A stretch of 64,000 bases of DNA, from the NCBI RefSeq assembly GCF_025060755.1, contig NZ_JANYUY010000037.1:1-64000 (forward strand), read 5' to 3'. The translations under genes were made by a program, and so were the position numbers. The notes under the pieces are model-generated. The model saw only the letters and a program-made list of their open reading frames with translations. It was not told the origin of the DNA and made no database searches. The first letter of the stretch is position 1. Every line of letters begins with the position of its first letter. This document shows positions 43,412 to 53,118 of this stretch, in pieces. The DNA comes from Paenibacillus doosanensis (lineage in GTDB: Bacteria; Bacillota; Bacilli; Paenibacillales; NBRC-103111).

Positions 43412-44596
43412 ATGAACTATCGATTCTCCGATACGATCGAAAGCTTCAAGTCATCCGCCGTTCGTGAAATCTTGAAGCTGACTCAGGGCAAATCCATCAT
43501 TTCGCTCGCCGGAGGTTTGCCAAACGAGCAATACTTCCCCATCGAGGCGGTAAAAGATGCCTTTGCCCGCGTATTTGACGAAGGCAAGCAGGTACTGCAG
43601 TACGGCTTGACCGAGGGCTTTACCCCGCTTCGCGAGGATATCGCCAAACACCTGGAACGCAAAAATATCCGCGTCGGTATCGACGAAATGCTGCTTACAA
43701 CCGGTTCCCAGCAAGCGATCGATCTGCTCACACGCGTCTATATCGACCCGGGCGACATTATTCTCGTGGAGCGGCCAACCTATCTGGCGGCGATTCAAAT
43801 TTTCCAATCCCGCAAAGCGAACATCATTTCCGTAGACTGCGATGACGAGGGCATGATTTTATCCGATCTGGAAGCCAAAATCAAGCGGCATAACCCGAAG
43901 ATGATCTATGTCATTCCGACCTTCTCCAACCCGTCGGGTAAAGTATGGAGCCTGGAGCGGCGCCAAGGGACGCTGGAGCTGTGCAAGCGCAGCAATGTGC
44001 TTATCCTCGAGGACGATCCTTACGGCGAGCTGCGTTTCGGCGGAGAAGAAGCGATGCCGTCGCTCTTTTCGCTGGACGAGCATCCGGGCGGCTGCGTCGT
44101 CTATACGAGCACCTTCTCCAAAATCGTCGCACCCGCATTGCGCACGGGCTGGATCATCGGAGACCCGCAGCTTATCGTGCATATGACACGCGCCAAGCAA
44201 GCGGCCGATCTGCACTCCAGCTCGATGGATCAGCAGGCGCTGCATCAGCTGTTCCTGCATTTCGATCTTTACGGTCATATCGATCTGGTGCGTAGAGAAT
44301 ACGAAGGCCGGATGCGGCAGATGGTCGAGCTGCTGAAGCAGCAGGATTGGCCGGATACCCGCTGGATTGAGCCTAAGGGCGGCATGTTCATCTGGCTGGA
44401 GATGCCGGAGCGCATCAATACTGAAGAGCTGCTGAAGCTGGCTGTACAAGAAGGCGTCGCTTTCGTGCCCGGCGTCAGCTTCTTCGCAACAGAGCCGCAG
44501 TATAATACGATGCGGCTCAATTTCACTCATACCGACAGCCAACAAATGATTGAGGGCATCGAACGTTTGAATCGGGCTATTCGCAAAGTGCTGTAG
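43412..44596 (+). CDS. PLP-dependent aminotransferase (2-aminoadipate/aromatic type)
   Basis: A 394-residue fold-type I aminotransferase. It has ISLAGGLPNEQYFP (near residue 30), LLTTGSQQAIDLLTRV (near 98), PTFSNPSGKVWS (near 180) and the cofactor Lys in YTSTFSKIVAPALRTGWI (near 240), plus the C-terminal Arg in MRLNFTHTD that binds the substrate carboxylate. Closest in type to LysN/ARO8 enzymes, which accept branched-chain, aromatic or aminoadipate substrates. The ATG at 43412 follows AAAGGAG by 8 bases. Its place between leuB and ilvC suggests branched-chain amino acid metabolism, by context only. A terminator follows. Confidence 0.88.
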   Translation: MNYRFSDTIESFKSSAVREILKLTQGKSIISLAGGLPNEQYFPIEAVKDAFARVFDEGKQVLQYGLTEGFTPLREDIAKHLERKNIRVGIDEMLLTTGSQQAIDLLTRVYIDPGDIILVERPTYLAAIQIFQSRKANIISVDCDDEGMILSDLEAKIKRHNPKMIYVIPTFSNPSGKVWSLERRQGTLELCKRSNVLILEDDPYGELRFGGEEAMPSLFSLDEHPGGCVVYTSTFSKIVAPALRTGWIIGDPQLIVHMTRAKQAADLHSSSMDQQALHQLFLHFDLYGHIDLVRREYEGRMRQMVELLKQQDWPDTRWIEPKGGMFIWLEMPERINTEELLKLAVQEGVAFVPGVSFFATEPQYNTMRLNFTHTDSQQMIEGIERLNRAIRKVL

Positions 44597-44641
44597 CTTT
44601 TAGGAGACCGCGTCGTTCACGGAAAGCCCCGAGTATAGGAA

Positions 44642-44678
44642 AAGAGCAGCCTCCAGACGGAGACTGCTCTTTTTTTTG
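44642..44678 (+). terminator. Terminator of the aminotransferase gene
   Basis: The GC-rich stem AGAGCAG-CTCC / GGAG-CTGCTCT spans 44643-44670 and is followed by eight T. Confidence 0.88.
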
Positions 44679-44726
44679 CTGGTATGGTTACAAGAACGAG
44701 ATCTCATGGCCGTCGTCTTCGCTCTG

Positions 44727-44840
44727 TTAGATCCAAGCTCTGGAGACGATTACCAACAAAATGAACAGAACCAGAATAACGCCCGTGCTAGTAAACACGC
44801 CGCCACAGCTGCAGCCAACTCCTCCTAATCCGTATCCCAT
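44727..44840 (-). CDS. yjcZ: YjcZ-family sporulation-associated small membrane peptide
   Basis: A 37-residue peptide that is easily missed because of its size. It begins MGYGLGGVGCSCGGVF and continues with one membrane helix, VILVLFILLVIVSRAWI, up to the stop. The Gly-rich start and the VLFILLVIV-x2-AWI tail are diagnostic of the YjcZ family, found in many copies in Bacillaceae and Paenibacillaceae, often sporulation-linked. GGGAGG lies 9 bases before the ATG at 44840. It is encoded between the convergent aminotransferase and ilvC. Function unknown. Confidence 0.85.
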   Translation of the reverse strand: MGYGLGGVGCSCGGVFTSTGVILVLFILLVIVSRAWI

Positions 44841-45157
44841 AGATCTCATCCTCCCTTCTTAAAGGATATGATGTATGGTATGTGGTTAGGGATCGTAACG
44901 AGTGGGCTCTCCAAGGAATAGGGCGTTTCCCCAGATCTTCCATTAGCCGATACCCTATTGGCCGAACCTCGACAGATGACCCGCCCTAGCCGCCTCGCCT
45001 CTCACCCGATGCGCACGAAAAACGCCTCTCCGCCATGCTCGAAGGCATGGTCAGGGAGACGTTCCTCTTGCCGCCGCGGTTAGATCAGCATTACGCTGCC
45101 GCGGCAGATTCGCGCGGGGAACCTGCCCATCTGAGGCAGGCGGTTACCGCATCGATA
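44841..45157. other. Intergenic region between yjcZ and ilvC
   Basis: It contains the yjcZ ribosome binding site and probable promoter on the left and the ilvC terminator on the right. No gene or further structure is supported. Confidence 0.5.
45018..45062 (-). terminator. Terminator of the ilvBNC operon
   Basis: AACGCCTCTCC (45021-45031) pairs with GGAGACGTT (45055-45062) with inner ATGC/GCAT pairing. On the - strand it is followed by TTTTCG. It lies about 100 bases past the ilvC stop. Confidence 0.7.
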
Positions 45158-46315
<1,158 letters not shown>

Positions 46316-46340
46316 TCATGTAAAGCAATAAAGTGCGAAA

Positions 46341-46829
46341 CTATTTCACTGAACCCCGAATCATTGCGGTAACGCCGGTTCTCGACAGCTCGCGGATGCC
46401 GTAAGGCTTCAGCAGCTCGACCATCGCATCGATTTTCTCGGAATCGCCGACAACCTGCACGATCAGCGAGGAAGGCCCGATGTCCACGATCGCGGCGCGG
46501 AACGTCTCGACAACGCCGAGAATCTCAGGACGCGCGCTTGGCTCGGCGCTCACTTTGATCAGGGCCAGCTCGCGCGCCACCATCGGGTTGGAGCTGAGGT
46601 CGACGACCTTAATGACGTCGATCAGCTTGTACAGCTGCTTGGATACTTGCTCCAGCGTTTTCTCGTCGCCCGTCGTGACGATGACCATCCGGGACAAGCC
46701 CGATTCCTCGGACTCGCCGACCGTAATGCTCTCGATATTGAAGCCCCTGCGTCCGAACAAGCCGGATACGCGCTGCAGAACGCCGGGCTGATTATTCACT
46801 AATACGGAAATGGTATGTTTGTAAGTCAT
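46341..46829 (-). CDS. ilvN: Acetolactate synthase small subunit
   Basis: Regulatory subunit (162 residues) that activates IlvB and confers valine feedback inhibition. The N-terminal ACT domain begins HTISVLVNNQPGVLQRVSGL with GRRGFNIESITVG. The C-terminal domain has ELALIKVSA and LIVQVVGDSEKIDAMVELLKP. Its ATG overlaps the end of ilvB by four bases (ATGA), giving translational coupling. A 190-base gap with a strong hairpin separates it from ilvC. In Bacillus this subunit is called IlvH. Confidence 0.95.
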   Translation of the reverse strand: MTYKHTISVLVNNQPGVLQRVSGLFGRRGFNIESITVGESEESGLSRMVIVTTGDEKTLEQVSKQLYKLIDVIKVVDLSSNPMVARELALIKVSAEPSARPEILGVVETFRAAIVDIGPSSLIVQVVGDSEKIDAMVELLKPYGIRELSRTGVTAMIRGSVK

Positions 46830-48568
46830 TCCGAATCCCCCATTATCATTTCATCTACCGTCGAGCCTTGTGTAACCATCGGATACACATTCTCTCCTTT
46901 GCGAACCACGAATTCGACGAGTACCGGACCTGGGGTGTCCAGCGCTTCCTGCCATGCGCGGCGGGCTTCCTCCTTGTTCGTCGCTCTGAGGCCCTTGACG
47001 CCGTAGGCTTCCGCCAATTTCACAAAATCCGGGCTGCCGGCCAGGTCGATATGGCTGTAACGATTGTCATAGATGATTTCCTGCCATTGACGCACCATGC
47101 CCAGCACCTGGTTATTGATGACGGCAATTTTTACAGGAATGTTGTTAATGGCGCAGATCGCAAGCTCCTGCGAACACATCTGCATGCCGCCGTCTCCGTT
47201 GATCGATACGACCAAGCGGTCCGGATGCGCCACCTGCGCTCCGATCGCGGACGGGAAGCCGAAGCCCATCGTGCCGAGCCCGCCGGAGGTGATAAACGAA
47301 CGCGGATGGTTGAATTTGTAATACTGCGCCGCCCACATCTGATGCTGGCCTACGTCCGTCGATACGATCGCTTCGCCTTTCGTCGTTTCATGGATCATTT
47401 CAATGACGTATTGCGGCTTCAACTCGGTCTCGGAATCTTTATAGCGAAGCGGATGATTCCGCTTGTTCTCTTGAACGAGCTTGATCCATTCTTCGGATTG
47501 AGCCGGTTTCGCTTTTTGCAGCGCCTGCTGCAGCACCGCTTTGACATCGCCGACGCAAGGAATCGTCGCTTCGATAATTTTGCCGATTTCGGCCGGATCG
47601 ACATCGATGTGTACGATCTTCTTCGCTTTCGGCGCGAAGCCGTCGACCTTCATCGTCACCCGATCGTCGAAACGGGCGCCGATGCTGATCAGCAAATCGC
47701 AGCTTTGCAGCGCTTTGTTAGCCGTGTAGGCGCCGTGCATCCCCGGCATGCCGATCCACAGTTCATGCGCGCTCGGGAATCCGCCCAGACCGAGAAGCGT
47801 CGTCGTAACCGGGATGCGCGTCTTTTCTGCAAAAGCCAGCAGCTCGTCGGCTGCGTTCGAGTATACGACGCCGCCCCCGGCCAGAATGAGCGGGCGCTCC
47901 GATTCGGCGATAGCTTCGAGCATCCGGTCCACCTGCAGCTTGTTCGGCTGAACGGTCGGATTGTAGCCGCGAATTTCGACTTTCTCCGGATAGTAATAAG
48001 GCGCTTTGTCGTTCGATACGTCCTTCGGAATATCGATCAATACCGGTCCTTTGCGTCCGGTCGAAGCGATATGGAACGCCTCCTTGATGATGCGCGGCAA
48101 GTCGTTTACGTCGCGAACCAGATAGCTGTGCTTCGTAATCGGCATCGTAATTCCCGTAATGTCCGCTTCTTGGAACGCATCGGTTCCGATCACCGATGTC
48201 GCTACGTTCCCTGTGATGACAACTAGAGGCACCGAGTCCATATAAGCCGTGGCAATACCCGTTACCAAGTTGGTCGCTCCAGGTCCGGAAGTCGCGATAC
48301 AGACGCCAACCTTCCCTGTGGAACGCGCGTAGCCGTCCGCCGCATGGATAGCTCCTTGCTCGTGACGAGTCAGGAGATGCTTGAAATCCGGATTGCCGTG
48401 CATCGCATCGTAAATATATAAAACCGCTCCGCCCGGATAACCGAAGACGCAATCCACATCCTCCAGCAACAAGCTGCGCAGAAGCATTTCCGACCCTGTG
48501 ATAATATCCGGCTGCAGCAGTTCTTTATGCAATTGTTCTTTTGACTTTTGTGTGGTTTGTACGATCAT
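46826..48568 (-). CDS. ilvB: Acetolactate synthase large subunit
   Basis: Catalytic, thiamine-diphosphate-dependent subunit (580 residues) that condenses two pyruvates, or pyruvate with 2-oxobutyrate. It has the cofactor Glu in [31 protein letters not shown] (near residue 70), the FAD-region [17 protein letters not shown] (near 300) and the ThDP-binding block [13 protein letters not shown] to NN (near 465-495). The ATG at 48568 follows AGGAGG. First gene of ilvBNC; controlled by the T-box leader upstream. Confidence 0.96.
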   Translation of the reverse strand: [580 protein letters not shown]

Positions 48569-48611
48569 GATTTGTCCTCCTCTCGAAAAATGGGAACTAC
48601 GTTAAATAACC

Positions 48612-48957
48612 AAAAAACCCCTTTCGCCCCAAACGCAACCAAATGCGTCTGAAGGGACGAAAGGGGTCTAATCCTCCGTGGTACCACCCAGAATTTGTCA
48701 TCTGCCTCACGGCAAATAACCTTAGCAGGTAAGATGCAGCATATGCAAAATTACCTTCAGCACGGTAACGTGTGCTATTCCGATTCCCCCTACTAGCTAC
48801 ATCCGTCATTGCGACGTACTTTTCAGGAAAACAGCTCCGAGGTGAGCTCGTACATAAGGGATTAAGGCATCGGTTGCAGCTTATCCTTTGCTCTCTGAAC
48901 ATAAGAGCCCTTATAACTTCGTCCTCATCATTGCCGTTATCAGCAAGTTGTACTTTT
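48612..48957 (-). ncRNA. T-box riboswitch leader of ilvBNC
   Basis: The - strand leader has the T-box core GGGTGGTACCACGGAGGA at about 48672-48689, followed by a terminator (CCCCTTTCG 48618-48626 with CGAAAGGGG 48658-48666, then TTTTTT). An upstream stem I carries AGAGAG-type and distal-loop sequences (about 48840-48905). In the probable specifier loop the - strand reads GAG-CTC-ACC, with CTC at 48846-48844, a leucine codon, which is the usual specifier of ilv-leu leaders. Uncharged tRNA-Leu binding would prevent termination and allow expression of ilvBNC. The specifier assignment was made by eye. Confidence 0.88.
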
Positions 48958-48963
48958 CAATAA

Positions 48964-48992
48964 TTATATGCCGAATTGGGGGAAGAGTCAAG
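48964..48992 (-). promoter_or_regulatory. Promoter of the ilvBNC T-box transcript
   Basis: On the - strand, TTGACT (48992-48987) and TATAAT (48969-48964) are separated by 17 bases; the start of transcription should be near 48957. Confidence 0.85.
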
Positions 48993-49028
48993 CGTAATTC
49001 AATGGGCAATACTGCCACTCATTTCGAT

Positions 49029-49058
49029 TTACTTAATTTTTTTTATCTATGATATAAT
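49029..49058 (+). promoter_or_regulatory. Promoter of the AT-rich glycosylation operon
   Basis: TTACTT (49029-49034), 18 bases, then TATAAT (49053-49058) with the extended -10 TGA just before. It lies about 60 bases upstream of the first gene's ATG, divergent from ilvBNC. Confidence 0.6.
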
Positions 49059-49117
49059 GTTGCTCGGAGAATCTCCAATGCCTTTCTCCCTCATCTCAAC
49101 GTAAAGGAAATCACAGT

Positions 49118-50740
49118 ATGAAGGCATTACAAAAAGGCATATCCTGGTTCATGTTTTTTTTAGTTTTCGCGGTAGAATTCGCCCTGGGGTATTATATGGC
49201 GATCTGCCTTGGATTCATCCATTCCGATGCGCTGAGCCGGGTAGCTAATGCTTTTTTCGTTCTATACAGCCGTCAGCCGCATCTGGGTGCAATCGGGTTC
49301 ATCTGGAATCCACTCCCCAGCTTTTTGGAGGTTATCGTACTTACCTTATATCCTATATTCAAAACTCTGGCCACCCATGGCTTGGCGGGTGTTATTGTAA
49401 GCAGCTTCTTTGCCGGACTTTCCGCAAAACTGATTTACGATGCTGGCACCCACTTCAAATTATCGACTTTTCTAAAAATTGTCCTTGTTTTGTTATATTG
49501 CTTCAATCCTTTTATTTTACTGTTCGGTGCTGATGGTATGAGCGACATTCCGTTCATTTACTTTATCATGTACGCCACCGTACATTTCACGATCTGGCTT
49601 CGGGAATACGGCCCTGGGAGCTTGATTAAGTGTGCTTTCGCTCTTGCGCTCGCTTTTTGGGTTCGTTACGAAGCCGCTATGGTGGGAGGGGCTATAGCCG
49701 TATGTATCCTGCTGATTATGTGGAACAAACGAAGCAACGATCAGCTCACCTTCAAAGAGCGGTACTTTAAAACCGAGGCCAGCTCCATCATTGCCTTAAC
49801 CCCCCTTGCCTTTTCGGGAATACTGTGGGTCTTCTTCAATTATATCATCATGGGCAATCCGTTATATTTTTTAAATTCGGAATATTCCAATACCGCTCAG
49901 TCTCAAACATTGGCAGAAACCAGTGCCCAAATCCAAAACGTTCGGTCAAGTTTATTTACGATAATGTATTATATCGGCAAAAAAATGGCTTGGTTCTCCG
50001 CGCCTTACTTAACGCTGATAATTATTCACCTTATTAACGGGAAGCTGTTTAGTAAAGATACGATTAGAGCGACAGCGTTGTTTCTGTGTATTCCCAGCTT
50101 GCAGGTGCTGCTGCTTTTCAAAGGCTCCTCCATGGTGTTCTTCCGATATTTTATGTATATCTTCCCTCTCATGGTGGCCTTGATGCCTTATACTTTATTT
50201 AGAGCTGCTTGGAAAAAACTATCCGCCTTGCTCTGTATCGCCAGCTTAATAGTTACTGGAGTCATGCTCAGCTATGCTTTATCCAAACCTAATTTAGCTG
50301 GAGATGAGTATAACGTGCTGCTCGGTTTCCAGCGACAAGGTTATTATTATCAAAGACAAGTGGATGACAGAGCTATCTCCGCTTGGATCGACGAGCATCT
50401 ACCCAATAATTCCATCATTACCGATTCCAGCTCGTCCTATGGCTTTATACTGAGCAGCAGCAATCCGAAAAAATATATAATAAACAGCGACAACGCATTA
50501 TTCAACGCTTTCCTGGACAATCCGTCGCCGGATACAGCCGAATATGCTCTTGTTCCCAATAATTTGCTGAGCAATAATTTGCCGAGCAAGCTAAACGACA
50601 AATACTTCAAGTTGTATAATGAAGGTATGCCTTGGGCAGAGTTGTACCATGATTTTAACAATGAATGGCGCCTCTATAAGATCATAAAGCCTCAAAATGT
50701 GGAATCTAGCCAGCAAAAAGATTTTCATGATCAGCAATAA
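49118..50740 (+). CDS. Polytopic membrane protein, GT-C-like glycosyltransferase
   Basis: A 540-residue protein with about ten membrane helices and a C-terminal soluble part (residues about 400-540). The first outside loop has the acidic pair pattern GFIHSDALSR (near residue 32), similar to the catalytic Asp loop of GT-C enzymes (GT39, ArnT). The region IGFIWNPLPSFLEV also fits such enzymes. Enzymes of this fold transfer a sugar from polyprenyl phosphate to a protein or wall polymer outside the membrane. It is the first gene of a four-gene operon with an SMR-type protein and stands near a GT2 polyprenyl-phosphate transferase. Composition is AT-rich compared with neighbours. Specific acceptor unknown. 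Confidence 0.7.
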   Translation: MKALQKGISWFMFFLVFAVEFALGYYMAICLGFIHSDALSRVANAFFVLYSRQPHLGAIGFIWNPLPSFLEVIVLTLYPIFKTLATHGLAGVIVSSFFAGLSAKLIYDAGTHFKLSTFLKIVLVLLYCFNPFILLFGADGMSDIPFIYFIMYATVHFTIWLREYGPGSLIKCAFALALAFWVRYEAAMVGGAIAVCILLIMWNKRSNDQLTFKERYFKTEASSIIALTPLAFSGILWVFFNYIIMGNPLYFLNSEYSNTAQSQTLAETSAQIQNVRSSLFTIMYYIGKKMAWFSAPYLTLIIIHLINGKLFSKDTIRATALFLCIPSLQVLLLFKGSSMVFFRYFMYIFPLMVALMPYTLFRAAWKKLSALLCIASLIVTGVMLSYALSKPNLAGDEYNVLLGFQRQGYYYQRQVDDRAISAWIDEHLPNNSIITDSSSSYGFILSSSNPKKYIINSDNALFNAFLDNPSPDTAEYALVPNNLLSNNLPSKLNDKYFKLYNEGMPWAELYHDFNNEWRLYKIIKPQNVESSQQKDFHDQQ

Positions 50741-50768
50741 TTTTCAATGATAGAAAGGTCGGTTACAG

Positions 50769-51782
50769 ATGAGGGTAGGAATCATCGGTTTTGGAAAAAT
50801 GGGTATGCTTCATGGCGCCTTGCTGCATTCTATAGAGAACGTCGAGCTAGTCGCGATTACGGATACGTCAAAATTTGTGTTAAACGGTTTTAAATCCTTA
50901 TTTCCGAATATTCGGGTATTTACTTCTTACGAAAAAATGATCGACTCCTGCGACCTCCATGCCGTCATTATCGCCACGCCTTCGTTTAATCACGTTTCTA
51001 TTGCCAAGTACGCACTGGAGCGCGGGCTGGATCTCTTTATCGAGAAACCTTTAAGCAATACGCTGAAGGACTGCAAGGAATTGCTTCAATTGGCGCAAAA
51101 CCGCAATGCCGTTGTAATGATAGGCTTCTGCATGAGATACAACCCGATGTTTGCGAAGGGTAAAGAGATTGTTGACTCCAGAATAGTAGGGGATATCATC
51201 AAGGCGGATGCTTATATATATTGTTCTGACGTCCTGTCTCAGCAAAGCGGCTGGAGATTCGATCCCGCAATATCCGGTGGAGGCGTCCTGATTGATTTTG
51301 CAGTCCATATGGTTGACCTGCTGTATCATTATTTCGGCAATGCCTCTGCTGTAAGCGGCAATATCTCCAGCGTATACTCTAGACAAGTAGAGGATGAAAC
51401 TACCGCAGAGCTTTACTTTCAGAGCGGGTTACAAGCGACTTTGCACGCTTCATGGAGCAAGCCCGAATACCGAAAACCGTTTTACAAAATCGAAATTGCT
51501 GGATCGTTGGGTTCATTATCGATAACGGATCAGGATATTCAGTTAAACGTTGGCGGAATAGAGAAAACCTATTATCCTGAGCATTACGAAGGATATTATA
51601 TCGATATAGGCGGCCCCCATTTTTCCAAACAGATGGAGTCGTTCGTCAAGAGCGTTCAAACCAGACAGGAACCTAAAGCTAACTTAACGGCAGGATTGCA
51701 CACTCAGAATATTATTAATGCGATATATACTTCCGCAGCCACAGGTAAGAGACAAGCTGTAAGCGAGGACGATACACTATGA
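50769..51782 (+). CDS. Gfo/Idh/MocA-family sugar oxidoreductase
   Basis: A 337-residue NAD(P)-dependent oxidoreductase. It starts MRVGIIGFGKMGMLHGALL (Rossmann GxGxxG) and has VIIATPSFNHVSIAKYALE and the catalytic EKP motif in DLFIEKPLSNT (near residue 97). The C-terminal domain contains DFAVHMVDLLYHYFG with the expected Asp and His. Members modify nucleotide sugars, polyols and inositols. In this operon it could make an unusual sugar for the surface glycan. It ends with the overlap ATGA shared with the next gene, which implies coupled translation. Confidence 0.85.
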   Translation: MRVGIIGFGKMGMLHGALLHSIENVELVAITDTSKFVLNGFKSLFPNIRVFTSYEKMIDSCDLHAVIIATPSFNHVSIAKYALERGLDLFIEKPLSNTLKDCKELLQLAQNRNAVVMIGFCMRYNPMFAKGKEIVDSRIVGDIIKADAYIYCSDVLSQQSGWRFDPAISGGGVLIDFAVHMVDLLYHYFGNASAVSGNISSVYSRQVEDETTAELYFQSGLQATLHASWSKPEYRKPFYKIEIAGSLGSLSITDQDIQLNVGGIEKTYYPEHYEGYYIDIGGPHFSKQMESFVKSVQTRQEPKANLTAGLHTQNIINAIYTSAATGKRQAVSEDDTL

Positions 51783-52660
51783 CAATCGACATTGATTCCA
51801 TTATACTCGGCGATAATCAGTTTTTCGGCGTAAACCATATGTCACATGAACGGGGAAATGTGACTCAAGAGCATTTTAAGAATATTGAGGAAATTAAAAA
51901 GGTTCTCTTCTATGCCATCGACAACGGCGTGTCCGGAATCATGTTCTCTACGCACCCCGCTATTTATCAAATTACCGATATGATTCGGGCGGATCACGCT
52001 TTACGGGACCACTTCAATATTTATGTCAACGTCCCTTATGTTACAAAATACATCAGCATGATTAATACAATGGGACTCTTCGGCACAATTCAAAAAATGC
52101 TTGAAGGTAAATCGTATTTGGATAAAGCCGGTTATGTATTAAAAAGCTTAATGAATGTAGGCACCAAGAATTACTTGCAAATAGCCAACCGGTTAATTGA
52201 CGTAGAGCTCAACCCGTTCTATGATTTGAAAGTAAAATCGATCTTTCTGCACAACGCGCTGACTGATCTTGCTTTAGGCTATAAAATGGAGAATGTCATT
52301 ACAAGTTATGACAGTTATATCAAAAAGCAATACGGGGCTATTCCAGCGTACGGTACGTTGAATTACCCCCGTTTCAGTCAATTTCTAAACGATGCAGGCA
52401 TTTCCCAGTCACTCGTCATGACCGCCGTGAACAAGAAAGGCTTCCTCATGAATCCTGGCCGCGAAGCCGTCGAAGCGGAAATAAAGAAAGGCTCCCACAC
52501 CGTTCTGGCTATGGCTACGTTGGCCTCCGGAAGCATCTCTCCCGAAGAAGCCTATGATTATGTGTTTTCCTTGGGACACATCAAACATGTCGTCGTAGGG
52601 CTCTCTTCCAAACATCATGCCGATGAAACCTTCCGAATTTTGAGAAGATATTTACGATAG
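51779..52660 (+). CDS. Putative TIM-barrel protein of unknown function
   Basis: A 293-residue protein. It starts MTIDIDSIILGDNQFFGVNH, has GIMFSTHPA near residue 55 and ends HVVVGLSSKHHADETFRILR. The order of short hydrophobic strands and the final VVVGLSSxxHxxE resemble aldo/keto-reductase barrels, whose last strand is VVVGxSxPEHxxEN, but the usual Asp-Tyr-Lys-His tetrad is not obvious. It overlaps the oxidoreductase upstream by four bases, so the two likely act on the same sugar or metabolite. I do not recognise a named family. Confidence 0.6.
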   Translation: MTIDIDSIILGDNQFFGVNHMSHERGNVTQEHFKNIEEIKKVLFYAIDNGVSGIMFSTHPAIYQITDMIRADHALRDHFNIYVNVPYVTKYISMINTMGLFGTIQKMLEGKSYLDKAGYVLKSLMNVGTKNYLQIANRLIDVELNPFYDLKVKSIFLHNALTDLALGYKMENVITSYDSYIKKQYGAIPAYGTLNYPRFSQFLNDAGISQSLVMTAVNKKGFLMNPGREAVEAEIKKGSHTVLAMATLASGSISPEEAYDYVFSLGHIKHVVVGLSSKHHADETFRILRRYLR

Positions 52661-52674
52661 AGGAGCGAATTACT

Positions 52675-53049
52675 TTGTTTCTTAAGATGCTTCTATTAGT
52701 GGCAGCTTCATGCTCGCTCAATGCGACTGGCAATACGCTGTGGAAATTGGAATTTGCAAAAAAACCGTTAGACTTATCTTCATTCTCAACCTTATTGAGC
52801 ACTTTTTGGTCATGGAAGATTCTTCTGGGGATGCTTTCCTATTTCTGCTCCATGCTGTTGTTCTTTTATTTGCTGTCTAAGTTCAAACTGTCCTTAATCA
52901 TTCCCTTAACTTCATTAACATACATTTTGAACCTAGGGGCAGCTTTCTTCCTATTCAAGGAGAAAATCTCCATGCTGCAATTGCTGGGAACCCTTATTAT
53001 TATCGCAGGAATTTTGGTGCTCATGCGCGCCAATCCTGTTGAAAGTTAA
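52675..53049 (+). CDS. Small multidrug-resistance/EamA-like membrane protein (putative flippase)
   Basis: A 124-residue protein with four membrane helices (about 4-20, 42-66, 70-92, 98-117). Features are LLLVAASCSLNATGNTLWK and FKLSLIIPLTSLTYILNLGAA in the third helix, matching EamA/SMR-type folds; the ArnE and ArnF flippases for polyprenyl-phosphate sugars are of this type. The start is TTG 52675 behind AGAGGAG. As the last gene of the operon, it is the best candidate to flip a sugar-linked polyprenyl phosphate made by the GT2 enzyme at 53119-54129 (opposite strand). A terminator shared with that gene follows. Confidence 0.7.
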   Translation: MFLKMLLLVAASCSLNATGNTLWKLEFAKKPLDLSSFSTLLSTFWSWKILLGMLSYFCSMLLFFYLLSKFKLSLIIPLTSLTYILNLGAAFFLFKEKISMLQLLGTLIIIAGILVLMRANPVES

Positions 53050-53116
53050 AAAATGCACCGCTCCATTTGGCAGGGACTCCTCCATCTCCCGTGCCATATG
53101 TGACGGTGCATTTTTT
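53048..53116. terminator. Bidirectional terminator between the convergent glycosylation genes
   Basis: AAAAAATGCACCG (53048-53060) pairs with CGGTGCATTTTTT (53104-53116), with inner GGCA-GGGA/TCCC-GTGCC pairing. It serves the operon 49118-53049 and the opposite GT2 gene. Confidence 0.85.
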
Positions 53117-53118
53117 CA

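Noticed and set aside
46868-48226. A 452-codon frame on the + strand inside ilvB
   Set aside because: It is fully antisense to ilvB, which is certain; the frame is rich in Arg, His and Asp, as expected for a shadow.
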